Positions 8,865-18,104 of a DNA stretch of 64,000 bases are shown piece after piece (positions within the stretch are counted from its first letter, which is position 1; each line of letters opens with the position of its first letter). Where the stretch lies: positions 3,703,501-3,767,500 of the forward strand of contig NZ_PDJB01000001.1 in NCBI RefSeq assembly GCF_002563895.1, in the 5' to 3' direction. Position numbers and translations under genes: made by a program. Under the pieces are notes generated by a model. That model saw only the letters and a list, made by a program, of their open reading frames with translations. It did not search any database and was not told the DNA's origin. Source of the DNA: Pseudomonas lurida (GTDB taxonomy: Bacteria; Pseudomonadota; Gammaproteobacteria; Pseudomonadales; Pseudomonadaceae).

Positions 8865-9854
8865 ATGCGCGTCATTCTTTTCAGCAGCCAGGCCTACGAC
8901 CGCGACAGCTTTCTCGGCGAGCCGCTACCGCCGGGCCTGGCGCTGCAATTCCAGCCCGCCCGCCTCAACCTCGACACCGTCGCCTTGGCGGAACATCACG
9001 AGGTGGTCTGTGCCTTCATCAACGACGACCTCAGTGCCCCGGTGCTGGAACAGTTGGCCAAGGGCGGTACGCGGCTGATCGCCCTGCGCTCGGCGGGCTA
9101 CAACCACGTCGACCTGGTCGCCGCCAAGCGCCTGGGCTTGACCATTGTGCGCGTGCCGGCCTATTCGCCCCACGCGGTGGCCGAACATGCGGTGGCGCTG
9201 ATTCTCGCCCTCAACCGTCGCCTGCACCGCGCCTACAACCGCACCCGTGACGGCGATTTCAGCCTGCATGGCCTCACCGGTTTCGACTTGGTAGGCAAGA
9301 CCGTCGGCGTGGTCGGTACCGGACAAATCGGCGCCACGTTCGCCAAGATCATGGCCGGCTTCGGTTGCCAGTTGCTCGCTTACGATCCCTTCCCCAACCC
9401 GCAGGTGCAGGCATTGGGCGCGCATTACGTGAGCCTGCCCGAATTGCTGGCCCAGGCGCAGATCATCAGCCTGCACTGCCCGCTGACCGCCGACAGCAAG
9501 CATTTGATCAACGCCCACTCCCTGGCGCAGATGCAGCCCGGGGCGATGCTGATCAACACGGGCCGTGGGGGGCTGGTCGACACTCCGGCGCTGATAGAGG
9601 CACTCAAGGACGGCCAGCTCGGCTACCTGGGGCTGGATGTGTATGAGGAAGAAGCGCAGCTGTTTTTCGAGGACCGCTCCGACTTGCCCCTGCAGGATGA
9701 CGTCCTCGCGCGCCTGCTGACCTTCCCCAATGTGATCATCACCGCCCACCAGGCGTTCCTGACGCGCGAAGCACTGGCGGCCATCGCTGGCACCACCCTG
9801 GCCAACATTGCCGCCTGGGCCGAAGGCCGGGCGCAGAACCTTGTCGAAGGATGA
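8865..9854 (+). CDS. ldhA: D-lactate dehydrogenase / 2-hydroxyacid dehydrogenase
   Basis: A 329-residue cytoplasmic enzyme of the D-isomer-specific 2-hydroxyacid dehydrogenase family, interconverting pyruvate and D-lactate with NADH. The Rossmann motif GVVGTGQIG lies near residue 148. The catalytic Arg234 (NTGRGG), the Glu in LDVYEEE and the acid-base His295 (AHQAF) are all present. Features typical of fermentative LdhA are the SAGYNHVDL substrate-domain motif and the LFFEDRSD loop. GGGAG stands just upstream of the ATG. Linkage to gacS is conserved in Pseudomonas. The 120-base spacer after gacS holds a 10-base inverted repeat (8753-8762 and 8828-8837). Confidence 0.93.
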   Translation: MRVILFSSQAYDRDSFLGEPLPPGLALQFQPARLNLDTVALAEHHEVVCAFINDDLSAPVLEQLAKGGTRLIALRSAGYNHVDLVAAKRLGLTIVRVPAYSPHAVAEHAVALILALNRRLHRAYNRTRDGDFSLHGLTGFDLVGKTVGVVGTGQIGATFAKIMAGFGCQLLAYDPFPNPQVQALGAHYVSLPELLAQAQIISLHCPLTADSKHLINAHSLAQMQPGAMLINTGRGGLVDTPALIEALKDGQLGYLGLDVYEEEAQLFFEDRSDLPLQDDVLARLLTFPNVIITAHQAFLTREALAAIAGTTLANIAAWAEGRAQNLVEG

Positions 9855-9925
9855 TCAGCGGTCACATACCAGGCTCATGATGAGCCAGCACCCGTGATAG
9901 GATGCCGCGCCTATTTGGAGGATCC

Positions 9926-10366
9926 ATGGCCGAACACGATTTCCGCTTCAGTTTGCTGAGCCCGCAACACACCCTGATCGAATGCCGCGCCCTGGTGCCG
10001 GGCCGTTACCAGGTCACTGGCAACGGTGGTTCGATCAAGCATGGCGACGTGCTGATCGTCACCCTGCGCGGCAGTAAAACCCTGTCGATGCGCCTCACCG
10101 TCGAAGGTGACGCGCGCTACTCCATCCGTCCGGCAGGCCAGTGGGTCGCCATGGCCCAGGGGCCGAAATTCGGCGAGTTGGAGATTCACACCTGGAAGGT
10201 CAATTGCGACAGCTGCGACAGCGTGCTGGGGTTTGAATTCGCGGTGGAAACCAAGCTGACCAAAGCGCCGCTGCAACCCGCGGCCAACGCGCGAATCGCC
10301 GAGCTGGGCTGGGCCAGCGAGGGCGACAAGCATCGCTGCCCGAAATGCCAGAAGGCCGCGCAATGA
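9926..10366 (+). CDS. Conserved hypothetical protein with two CxxC pairs
   Basis: A 146-residue soluble protein with no signal peptide. The first 90 residues look all-beta, with short alternating strands such as GDVLIVTLRGSKTLSMRLTV. Two cysteine pairs, Cys94/Cys97 (NCDSC) and Cys138/Cys141 (RCPKC), could together bind one zinc ion although they are 40 residues apart. The start is the ATG at 9926, preceded by GGAGGATCC; the longer upstream frame has no ribosome site. It overlaps the next gene by 4 bases and follows ldhA by 71 bases. Homologues occur at this position in other pseudomonads. The function is not known to me. Confidence 0.8.
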   Translation: MAEHDFRFSLLSPQHTLIECRALVPGRYQVTGNGGSIKHGDVLIVTLRGSKTLSMRLTVEGDARYSIRPAGQWVAMAQGPKFGELEIHTWKVNCDSCDSVLGFEFAVETKLTKAPLQPAANARIAELGWASEGDKHRCPKCQKAAQ

Positions 10367-10767
10367 GAGGCCTGCTTCTGCTCGCCGCCATCGGTGCGGC
10401 CGTGACGGGCTGCGCCGACAATTCGGTCAAGCTCAAGCAGGATCACAGCTACGTGGTGGAATGGATTGGCGAACGGCCGCTGATGGATTACGCCCACCTC
10501 ACCGTGACCCTCGGTGCCGATGGCCGCGCCTACGGCAATGGCGGTTGCAACCATTGGTTTGCGCCGTACACCGTCGACGGCGACACGCTCAGCTTCGGCA
10601 AGATTGGCAGCACCCGCAAGCTGTGCGCCGAGGCACTGATGGAGCAGGAACATCGCTTCTTCCAGGCCCTGCAAGGCGTGCAGCGCTGGGACATCTCGCC
10701 AATCGAACAGACGCGGTTCTGGCCGGCCGAGGGCAAGCCGATTCGTTTGTGGCTGGAAGAAGGCTAA
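10363..10767 (+). CDS. META-domain (HslJ-like) lipoprotein
   Basis: A 134-residue exported protein. The signal peptide MRGLLLLAAIGAAVTGC ends in a lipobox (VTGC), so Cys17 should be lipidated. The mature part has the META/HslJ fold signature: LTVTLGADGRAYGNGGCNHWFAPYT, then KIGSTRKLC, where the two Cys could pair. META proteins are envelope proteins with poorly defined roles, for example HslJ in novobiocin tolerance. The ATG overlaps the TGA of the preceding gene (ATGA), indicating coupling. The product probably sits in the outer or inner membrane facing the periplasm. Confidence 0.85.
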   Translation: MRGLLLLAAIGAAVTGCADNSVKLKQDHSYVVEWIGERPLMDYAHLTVTLGADGRAYGNGGCNHWFAPYTVDGDTLSFGKIGSTRKLCAEALMEQEHRFFQALQGVQRWDISPIEQTRFWPAEGKPIRLWLEEG

Positions 10768-10785
10768 CCCTAGCCTCTCGCGATC

Positions 10786-10821
10786 CAACGGTGGGAGCAA
10801 GCTTGCTCCCACCGTTGTTTT
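10786..10821. terminator. Perfect 32-base palindrome acting as a bidirectional terminator (REP-like core)
   Basis: Bases 10786-10817 form a perfect palindrome centred on AAGCTT, with arms CAACGGTGGGAGCAAG and its complement, followed by TTTT. It lies between convergent genes (the META lipoprotein and the TlpA-like gene). The GTGGGAGCAAGCTTGC core resembles Pseudomonas REP sequences. Confidence 0.8.
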
Positions 10822-10832
10822 GAGCGGTTGCT

Positions 10833-11294
10833 TTAGCCGCGCAGGGCCTTGAGCTTCGCCAACACGCCTTCGGCGGTCTGCTCACCCAGCAACTGTTCGC
10901 GCACCTTGCCCTTGTCATCGATGATGTAGGTCACCGGCAACGCTTCGCTGCGCGGAATATCGAAGATCTCTTCCGGGTTCTGCGCCAAGACGGTGAACTT
11001 GATCCCCAGCTTCTCACTGGCGGCCTTCAGTTCCTCACCTTGCACATTGTCGAAATTGACCCCGAACACGCCGACGTTCTGCGCCTTCAACTGCTCGGCC
11101 AAGGCATTGAGCTCAGGAATTTCCGTGCGGCACGGGCCACACCATTCAGCCCAGTAATTGACCACCAGCCACTGCTTGTCCAAGCGTTCGGCCGCCACTT
11201 TCTGGCCATATTGGTCAACGCCGTAATCGTTACCGCAGCCGCTGAGCAGCAGGGTTGTGATGATCGCCACTGCACCGATCAGTCGCCTTGTCAT
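10833..11294 (-). CDS. TlpA-family thioredoxin-like lipoprotein
   Basis: 153 residues: a signal peptide with lipobox LLSGC (Cys20 lipidated) followed by a thioredoxin/AhpC-TSA fold. The redox motif WCGPC is at residues 50-54 in YWAEWCGPCRTEIPELN, and the cis-Pro site is in EALPVTYIID. It should act in the periplasm, anchored to a membrane, as a thiol-disulfide reductase for cytochrome c maturation or another client. No partner genes are nearby, so the client is unknown. It converges on the META lipoprotein gene and is divergent from arsC. Confidence 0.88.
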   Translation of the reverse strand: MTRRLIGAVAIITTLLLSGCGNDYGVDQYGQKVAAERLDKQWLVVNYWAEWCGPCRTEIPELNALAEQLKAQNVGVFGVNFDNVQGEELKAASEKLGIKFTVLAQNPEEIFDIPRSEALPVTYIIDDKGKVREQLLGEQTAEGVLAKLKALRG

Positions 11295-11409
11295 GGGGTA
11301 ATCCTTCGCAAAAATGAACGTTGGCTGCGACCTATCGCCTCTTACGGTTTAAGGACAGGTCGCTGCGCAGGTAGAATAACCGCCACCTTACGCAAGATGC
11401 GACCCGCAC

Positions 11410-12765
<1,356 letters not shown>

Positions 12766-12787
12766 TAGCGAGTGGGCGCCTGTTAGT

Positions 12788-12856
12788 CCTCGCGGGTAAG
12801 CCCGCTCCCACATTTGGACTGCATTCCCCTGTGGGAGCGGGCTTGCCCGCGAAACC
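12788..12856. repeat. REPIN: two inverted REP sequences
   Basis: Left unit 12788-12811 (complementary orientation, ending CCCGCTCCCAC) and right unit 12831-12856 (GTGGGAGCGGGCTTGCCCGC) face each other across a 19-base spacer. The GTGGG ends point inward. It lies between the convergent DUF2069 and Tag-like genes. Confidence 0.88.
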
Positions 12857-12868
12857 ATCAACGCGGTC

Positions 12869-13540
12869 TCAATGATTCACCGTATACGCCAGCATCATCG
12901 ACAACTGGCACATCGGCCGGCCACTCTCGGCATGCCATTGGTTGAACGCGCCCTGCACCGTCGCCAGGTCGCGAAGGCTGGTCGGTGCCTTGTCGACGAT
13001 CTTCTGTGCGTTCAGCGCGGCCACCACGTCATCGCTCGGCACAAACGTATCCTTGCCGACCATGCGCAAGAAGCGCGGCGCGGACAACCCGCCGAGTTGA
13101 TGGCCGTGCTTGCTCAGGTACTTCCACAGCCCGACGATATCGGTCACCGGCCAATCGGCGACAAACGCGCCGAAACTGCCTTTTTCCTGCTCGATGTCGA
13201 GGATCATCTGCGCATTGCGCGGCACGCTCTTGAGCTTGCCCAGGTGGCGGATGATCCGCGTGTCCTGCATCAGCCGCTCCAGGTGCTCAGCCCCCATCAG
13301 CACGACCTTTTCCGGGTCGAAGCCAAAAAAAACCTGCTCGAACGCCGGCCACTTGGCGTCCACCACACTGTGCTTCAAGCCCGCACGAAACACGCGCAGC
13401 GCCAGGGTCGACAGGTAGCGATCATCGCTGATCTTGCGCAACTGCGCCGGGGTCTTGGGAACCGGTAGATGGGCTTCCAGCTTGGCCGCCGAACCGAAGC
13501 GGTTCAGACAATATTCGTGCAGCCACTTGTAATCGCGCAT
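12869..13540 (-). CDS. Divergent DNA-3-methyladenine glycosylase I (Tag)-family protein
   Basis: A 223-residue protein of the adenine-glycosylase (Tag) family. The alignable core is FRAGLKHSVVDAKWPAF, FFGFDPEKVVLM and DTRIIRHLGKLKSV, which parallel Tag segments AGLSW, FDPVKVAAM and IIRHRGKI. The enzyme family removes 3-methyladenine from DNA. Several active features of E. coli Tag seem absent: the N-terminal zinc Cys, the Glu before QQAGLSW (Arg here) and the C-terminal His/Cys zinc pair (SDDVV here). The sequence is also longer than Tag (187). It is transcribed with ttcA, 67 bases downstream of a shared upstream region. Activity is therefore doubtful. Confidence 0.75.
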   Translation of the reverse strand: MRDYKWLHEYCLNRFGSAAKLEAHLPVPKTPAQLRKISDDRYLSTLALRVFRAGLKHSVVDAKWPAFEQVFFGFDPEKVVLMGAEHLERLMQDTRIIRHLGKLKSVPRNAQMILDIEQEKGSFGAFVADWPVTDIVGLWKYLSKHGHQLGGLSAPRFLRMVGKDTFVPSDDVVAALNAQKIVDKAPTSLRDLATVQGAFNQWHAESGRPMCQLSMMLAYTVNH

Positions 13541-13561
13541 GCCCTCTCCTGGCAGTTGAAT

Positions 13562-13586
13562 TGAAAACGGCGCCCGCGAGCGCCGT
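13562..13586 (-). terminator. Rho-independent terminator after ttcA
   Basis: On the minus strand a 7-base stem ACGGCGC/GCGCCGT with a six-base loop is followed by TTTTCAA, 22 bases past the ttcA stop. The Tag-like gene begins just beyond, so readthrough would be needed for co-transcription. Confidence 0.65.
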
Positions 13587-13607
13587 GTGTCAGAGCGATG
13601 AATAGGC

Positions 13608-14432
13608 TCAGAGGTTCACAACATTGACGAAGCGCGAGGCGGCGGTCTCGTCAATCTTGAGGCTGGTGAAGTCGAACAGGTTGCGGTCAGCCAGCTGCGA
13701 GGGGATCACGTTTTGCAGGCTGCGGAAGATGCTTTCGGTACGGCCGGGGGTCTTGCGCTCCCAGTCCACCAGCATCTCCTTGACCACCTGGCGCTGCAGG
13801 TTTTCCTGGGAGCCGCACAGGTTGCACGGGATGATCGGGAACTGCTTGAAGTCGGAGTAGGCCTGGATGTCCTTCTCGTTGCAATACGCCAAGGGGCGAA
13901 TCACCACGTTGCGCCCGTCATCGGCACGCAGCTTGGGCGGCATGGCCTTGAGCGAGCCGTTGAAGAACATATTGAGGAAAAAGGTCTCGACGATGTCGTC
14001 GCGGTGATGACCGAGGGCCATCTTGGTCGCGCCGATCTCATCGGCAAAGGTGTACAACGTGCCACGGCGCAGTCGCGAGCACAGCGAGCAGGTGGTCTTG
14101 CCCTCCGGGATCAGTTCCTTGACCACCGAATAAGTGTCTTTTTCGACGATGTGGTACTCGACGCCCAGCTCTTTGAGGTAGGCCGGCAGCACGTGCTCGG
14201 GGAAACCCGGTTGTTTCTGGTCCATGTTGACGGCCACGATCTCGAACTTGATCGGCGCGACCTTTTGCAGGTGCAGCAGCACGTCGAGCATGGTGTAGCT
14301 GTCTTTACCGCCAGAGAGGCAGACCATGACCTTGTCGCCGTCCTCGATCATGTTGAAATCGGCGACCGCTTCACCGGCCAGGCGACGCAGGCGTTTTTGC
14401 AGTTTGTTCTGGTTAACCGTAAGAGTGCCCAT
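13608..14432 (-). CDS. ttcA: tRNA cytidine(32) 2-sulfurtransferase TtcA
   Basis: A 274-residue PP-loop ATPase that installs 2-thiocytidine at position 32 of tRNA using an oxygen-sensitive [4Fe-4S] cluster. The PP-loop SGGKDS is at 40-45. The CxxC motifs are in [10 protein letters not shown] and [11 protein letters not shown]. The frame is open 48 codons further upstream, but the ATG at 14432 ([10 protein letters not shown]) matches the family start and length. Sulfur for this reaction comes from a cysteine desulfurase, not from the Tus relay, which serves the wobble position. Confidence 0.95.
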   Translation of the reverse strand: MGTLTVNQNKLQKRLRRLAGEAVADFNMIEDGDKVMVCLSGGKDSYTMLDVLLHLQKVAPIKFEIVAVNMDQKQPGFPEHVLPAYLKELGVEYHIVEKDTYSVVKELIPEGKTTCSLCSRLRRGTLYTFADEIGATKMALGHHRDDIVETFFLNMFFNGSLKAMPPKLRADDGRNVVIRPLAYCNEKDIQAYSDFKQFPIIPCNLCGSQENLQRQVVKEMLVDWERKTPGRTESIFRSLQNVIPSQLADRNLFDFTSLKIDETAASRFVNVVNL

Positions 14433-14504
14433 GGCGCTTGGATCCGCTAGAGGTGTGTGACGAAAAGCCGGGTATTTTAGCGTCATGAGCGACCGAGTTC
14501 CAAT

Positions 14505-14530
14505 GTGGGGGCGAGCACGCCCGCTCCCAC
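14505..14530. repeat. Single REP sequence
   Basis: GTGGGGGCG and CGCTCCCAC arms flank an AGCACGCC centre. It lies in the 303-base stretch between ttcA and the Yip1 gene, which are divergent. The rest of that stretch (14433-14504 and 14531-14735) should hold both promoters, but no convincing promoter boxes were seen. Confidence 0.75.
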
Positions 14531-14735
14531 ACCCGAGCGCATTACCCTTTACAGACCCCGCCGCGATTAGGGCCAACGTTTACAGCGCAATTTGCTCTAA
14601 AGGCCCTACAGTTATTCAGGTCATCCCTTCCTATACTGCGACTAGAGGTCGCACAGCTATCCAGGACCTTTGAGGCCATTTGGCCCGTGGGCGCTCCGAT
14701 GGGGGGCGATGGCAATAACGACAGGAGTGAATGGC

Positions 14736-15338
14736 ATGATCCATCACGTCGTGGGGCTTTTTACCCATCCCGACCAGGAATGGCGGGAAATTCGTGGCGA
14801 TAAAGAAGAAAGCATCGGCCACATGTACCTCACCCATACCTTGATTCTCGCGGCGATCCCCGCCGTATCCGCCTTTATCGGTACTACCCAGGTCGGCTGG
14901 GTCATCGGCAACCGCGCGCCGGTGATGCTGACCCAGGAAAGCGCACTGTGGATGACCCTCATGTCCTACGCCGCCATGCTCGGCGGCGTGGCGGTGATGG
15001 GCGCGTTCATTCACTGGATGGCGCGCACCTACGATGCCAACCCCAGCATGGCGCGCTGCGTGGCGTTTGCCACCTACACCGCCACACCGCTGTTCATCGG
15101 CGGGCTGGCTGCGCTCTACCCACATATGTGGCTGGGCATGGTCGTGGGCACGGCGGCGATCTGCTACACGGTTTACCTGCTGTATGTGGGGCTGCCCACG
15201 TTCATGAGTATCGACCCGGATGAGGGCTTCCTGTTTTCCAGCTCGGTACTGGCCGTGGGCCTGGTGGTACTGGTGGCGATCATGGCGTTTACCGTAATCG
15301 TCTGGGGCCTGGGCGTTGGCCCGATCTACACTAACTGA
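14736..15338 (+). CDS. Yip1-family inner-membrane protein
   Basis: A 200-residue protein beginning MIHHVVGLFTHPDQEW, the conserved Yip1-domain N-terminus of gammaproteobacteria. About five membrane helices follow: LTHTLILAAIPAVSAFIG, TLMSYAAMLGGVAVMGAFIHWM, PLFIGGLAALYPHMWLGMV, AICYTVYLLYVGLPTFM and a last one at VLAVGLVVLVAIMAFTVIVW. The ATG at 14736 has AGGAG 8 bases upstream; the longer open frame has no ribosome site. Bacterial Yip1 proteins have no settled function. It is monocistronic. Confidence 0.85.
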   Translation: MIHHVVGLFTHPDQEWREIRGDKEESIGHMYLTHTLILAAIPAVSAFIGTTQVGWVIGNRAPVMLTQESALWMTLMSYAAMLGGVAVMGAFIHWMARTYDANPSMARCVAFATYTATPLFIGGLAALYPHMWLGMVVGTAAICYTVYLLYVGLPTFMSIDPDEGFLFSSSVLAVGLVVLVAIMAFTVIVWGLGVGPIYTN

Positions 15339-15353
15339 CCGTTTAAAACCGTA

Positions 15354-15381
15354 GGCAAGGCCACCGCAAGGTGGCTTTGTG
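15354..15381 (+). terminator. Possible terminator after the Yip1 gene
   Basis: A hairpin with stem AAGGCCACC/GGTGGCTTT and a GCAA tetraloop lies about 16 bases past the stop. The run of T after it is short (TTTGTG), so termination may be weak. Confidence 0.5.
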
Positions 15382-15466
15382 CGTTATGCATGACCATTCG
15401 GCGCCTGACAGATTCGGAAACACGCAGCTTTGCGGCATACTGGACGTCTCTGGAGATATGTACAGC

Positions 15467-15961
15467 ATGCCCGAGCAACTCAATACCCGCGTCGAAGATT
15501 GTTTCCTGCAAGCCGAATCCTTTTTCAAACGAAGCTTCAAACGCCCCCAGGTCAGCCTCAAGCTGCGGGGCCAGAAGGCCGGTGTCGCGCATTTGCACGA
15601 GAACCTGCTGCGCTTTAACCCACAGTTGTACCGTGAAAACAGCCAACACTTCCTGAAACAGACCGTGGCCCATGAAGTGGCGCATTTGATTGCCCACCAA
15701 TTGTTTGGCGAACGCATCCAGCCCCATGGCGAGGAATGGCAATTGATCATGCGCGGGGTCTACGAACTGCCGCCAGACCGTTGCCACACCTATGAGGTCA
15801 AGCGCCGCCAGGTGACCCGCTACATCTACCGCTGCCCATGTGCCGACAGCGACTTTCCGTTCTCGCCACAGCGCCATGGCATGGTGGCTCAGGGACGGCG
15901 CTATTTGTGTCGGCGGTGTCGGCAGACGTTGGTATTCACTGGGGAAACCCGCGTGGAGTAA
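15467..15961 (+). CDS. sprT: SprT family zinc-dependent metalloprotease-like protein
   Basis: A 164-residue protein with the metal-binding motif HEVAH at residues 69-73 (TVAHEVAHLIAHQLFG). The third ligand candidate is in PHGEEW. A C-terminal zinc ribbon has YRCPCAD and YLCRRCRQ. This is the bacterial SprT/Spartan-like arrangement. The cellular substrate of bacterial SprT is not established, though eukaryotic Spartan digests DNA-protein crosslinks. The ATG at 15467 (MPEQLNTRVED) is chosen over in-frame ATGs at 15458 and upstream because it gives the family length and has GGAG at a workable distance. Confidence 0.88.
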   Translation: MPEQLNTRVEDCFLQAESFFKRSFKRPQVSLKLRGQKAGVAHLHENLLRFNPQLYRENSQHFLKQTVAHEVAHLIAHQLFGERIQPHGEEWQLIMRGVYELPPDRCHTYEVKRRQVTRYIYRCPCADSDFPFSPQRHGMVAQGRRYLCRRCRQTLVFTGETRVE

Positions 15962-15982
15962 GGGCCGCGGCGCGGTCAACCT

Positions 15983-16005
15983 GTGGGCGCTGGCTTGCCT
16001 GCGAT
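15983..16005 (+). repeat. Solitary REP-like sequence
   Basis: GTGGGCGCTGGCTTGCCTGC matches the REP core with a few changes. It lies between the convergent sprT and CoA-transferase genes. No inverted partner was seen within 100 bases. Confidence 0.6.
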
Positions 16006-16020
16006 AAGGCCGCCCAGCCC

Positions 16021-17202
16021 CTACCCAACTATCTTGGCCTTGCGCAAATCCGCGATGTGCTGAGAGCTGAACCCCAACGCCACCAACACCTCATCGGTGT
16101 GTGCCCCCACCGCCACACCGATGTGCCTGGGCGCCGGCAACCCGTCGGAGAACTTCAGTGGGCAAGCCAGTTGCGCCTGGGTCGAACCATCCCCCCTCGG
16201 CACCTGGCTGACCAGTTCCCGCGCCTTCAACTGCGGATGCTCGACTGCTTCGCTGAGGCTCAATACCGGTTCCACACAGGCATCCACCTCGGCGAACAAT
16301 GCACACAGCTCATCGAAGCTGCGCTTCTCAAATTCGACTTGCAGCGCCTGCTTCAGGGCTTTTTGCTGGTCCGGATTGGGCGACAAGCCCTGCGCTGCCA
16401 GTTCCGGGCGCCCCAACGCTGTGCAAAGTGACTGCATGAACCCAGGCTCCAGGCTGCCGACTGACAGCCAGCGCCCGTCCCGCGAGCGGTAATAGTCGTA
16501 GAAACTGCCACCATTGAGCACATGGTTCTCCCACTCCGGCTCTACCCCGCATGCCAGGTACCCCGCGCCGGCCATGGCGTTCAGGCTGAACGAGCAATCG
16601 GTCATGCTCACGTCCAGGTATTGGCCAACCCCGCTGTGCTGCCGGGCGACAACCGCCGCGAGCAGCCCCACCACCGCATGCAGCGAGCCCCCGCCCACGT
16701 CCGCCAGCTGCACGCCGAGGGGCAGCGGGCCGCTGCCCTGGCGCCCGGTGTAACTGGCCACCCCGGCCAGGGCCAGGTAATTGATGTCGTGCCCGGCGCG
16801 ATCCTTGTAGGGCCCGGTCTGGCCGTAACCGGTGATCGACACATAAATCAGCCGGGGGTTGATCGCCTTCAATGCCTCATACCCCAGGCCCAGGCGCTCC
16901 ATGACCCCGGGCCGGAACTGTTCGAGCACTATGTCGTACTCCTTCACCAGCGCCCGCACGATCTCCAGCGCCTCGGCCTGCTTGAGGTCCAGCGCCAGGC
17001 TGCGCTTGTTGCGGTTGAGGTAGGCGTGGCTGGCCGACGTGCCCTGGTCGAGAGGTGGCAGTACGCGCAACAGGTCCATGCGCGTGGGCGATTCGATGCG
17101 CAATACCTCGGCGCCCATGTCCGCCAGCATCAACGAGGCGAAAGGGCCAGGCAGCAAGGTAGAGAAATCCAGCACTTTGAGGGACGCCAAGGGACCTGAC
17201 AT
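16021..17202 (-). CDS. CaiB/BaiF family III CoA-transferase
   Basis: 393 residues beginning MSGPLASLKVLDFSTLLPGPF, the usual start of family III CoA-transferases and alpha-methylacyl-CoA racemases. Other signatures are LADMGAEVLRIE, RNKRSLALDLK, EQFRPGVMERLGLG and GYGQTGPYKDRAGHDINYLAL, whose Asp is the expected catalytic residue that forms the acyl anhydride. The ATG at 17202 has GGAG 7 bases upstream. It is monocistronic with no catabolic partners adjacent, so the acyl substrate cannot be named. A racemase role (Amacr type) is as likely as CoA transfer. Confidence 0.88.
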   Translation of the reverse strand: MSGPLASLKVLDFSTLLPGPFASLMLADMGAEVLRIESPTRMDLLRVLPPLDQGTSASHAYLNRNKRSLALDLKQAEALEIVRALVKEYDIVLEQFRPGVMERLGLGYEALKAINPRLIYVSITGYGQTGPYKDRAGHDINYLALAGVASYTGRQGSGPLPLGVQLADVGGGSLHAVVGLLAAVVARQHSGVGQYLDVSMTDCSFSLNAMAGAGYLACGVEPEWENHVLNGGSFYDYYRSRDGRWLSVGSLEPGFMQSLCTALGRPELAAQGLSPNPDQQKALKQALQVEFEKRSFDELCALFAEVDACVEPVLSLSEAVEHPQLKARELVSQVPRGDGSTQAQLACPLKFSDGLPAPRHIGVAVGAHTDEVLVALGFSSQHIADLRKAKIVG

Positions 17203-17359
17203 GAGCACTCCGTTTCCGTTTTCGATGCCCACAGACTAGGCAGCCTTGCGCCAACCGGCAATCGCCGGAACGGTCACCGACAGTGACTGTTTTGATCACG
17301 GCGGGCTTTTTCGTGGCGGCGGCTTTATCATTGCCCCACGTTTGCTTGCAGAGTGTTCC

Positions 17360-17752
17360 ATGAAGTTCGCGATTGCACTGTTTTGCGCCGCCCACGCGCC
17401 CTCCTCGCGCCGTGCCCTGCTGTTCGCCCAGGCGGCACTGGCCGGCGGGCATGAGATTGTGCGGCTGTTTTTCTATCAGGACGGCGTCTACAGCGCCTCC
17501 AATGCCATCGTTGCGCCTCAGGATGAGCAGGACATCGCCCGCCAATGGCGTGAGTTTGTCAGCGCGCACCAGCTCGATAGCGTGGTATGCATCGCCGCCG
17601 CGTTGCGCCGGGGTGTGCTCAACCAGGATGAAGCCACGCGCTATCAACGCAGCGCGGTCAACCTCGAGGCGCCGTGGGAGCTGTCGGGCCTGGGGCAATT
17701 GCACGATGCCGCCCAGGCCGCCGACCGCCTGATTTGTTTTGGAGGGCCGTGA
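17360..17752 (+). CDS. tusD: Sulfurtransferase complex subunit TusD
   Basis: A 130-residue DsrE-fold protein, the catalytic subunit of the TusBCD complex. This complex passes persulfide sulfur from TusA to TusE for 2-thiouridine formation at the tRNA wobble base. The DsrE pattern is FAIALFCAAHAPSSRRALLFAQAAL and HEIVRLFFYQDGVY. The candidate sulfur-carrying Cys is in LDSVVCIAAALRRGV. The ATG at 17360 gives the normal N-terminus. It is the first gene of the tusD-C-B-E-trpD2 chain, one base from tusC. Confidence 0.92.
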   Translation: MKFAIALFCAAHAPSSRRALLFAQAALAGGHEIVRLFFYQDGVYSASNAIVAPQDEQDIARQWREFVSAHQLDSVVCIAAALRRGVLNQDEATRYQRSAVNLEAPWELSGLGQLHDAAQAADRLICFGGP

Positions 17753-17753
17753 T

Positions 17754-18104
17754 ATGTCCAAGTCCCTATTGGTTATTAGCCGCCAGGCACCTTGGTCTGG
17801 CCCGAGCGCGCGCGAAGCGCTGGACATCGTGCTGGCCGGCGGCGCGTTCGATCTGCCGATCGGCTTGCTGTTCCTCGATGACGGCGTGTTCCAGCTGGCG
17901 CCGCACCAGGACGCCAAGGCCGTGCAGCAAAAGGACCTGAGCGCCAACCTGCAGGCGCTGGGCCTGTTCGGTATCGATGATGTGTTCGCCTGCCGCCACA
18001 GCCTGGCCGAGCGCGGCCTCACGACGCCTGCGAGTGCGCAGCCGCTGGACAGTGCCGCGATCTGCGCGCTGATTGACCGTTACGACCAGGTGATTACCCT
18101 CTGA
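17754..18104 (+). CDS. tusC: Sulfurtransferase complex subunit TusC
   Basis: A 116-residue DsrF-like subunit of TusBCD. The fold signature runs SKSLLVISRQAPWSGPSAREALDIVLAGG and then LPIGLLFLDDGVFQL. It carries no obvious catalytic Cys apart from FACRHSLAERG, in line with a structural role beside TusD. The ATG at 17754 follows the tusD stop by one base (TGATATG), and its stop overlaps the tusB start by one base. Confidence 0.92.
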   Translation: MSKSLLVISRQAPWSGPSAREALDIVLAGGAFDLPIGLLFLDDGVFQLAPHQDAKAVQQKDLSANLQALGLFGIDDVFACRHSLAERGLTTPASAQPLDSAAICALIDRYDQVITL

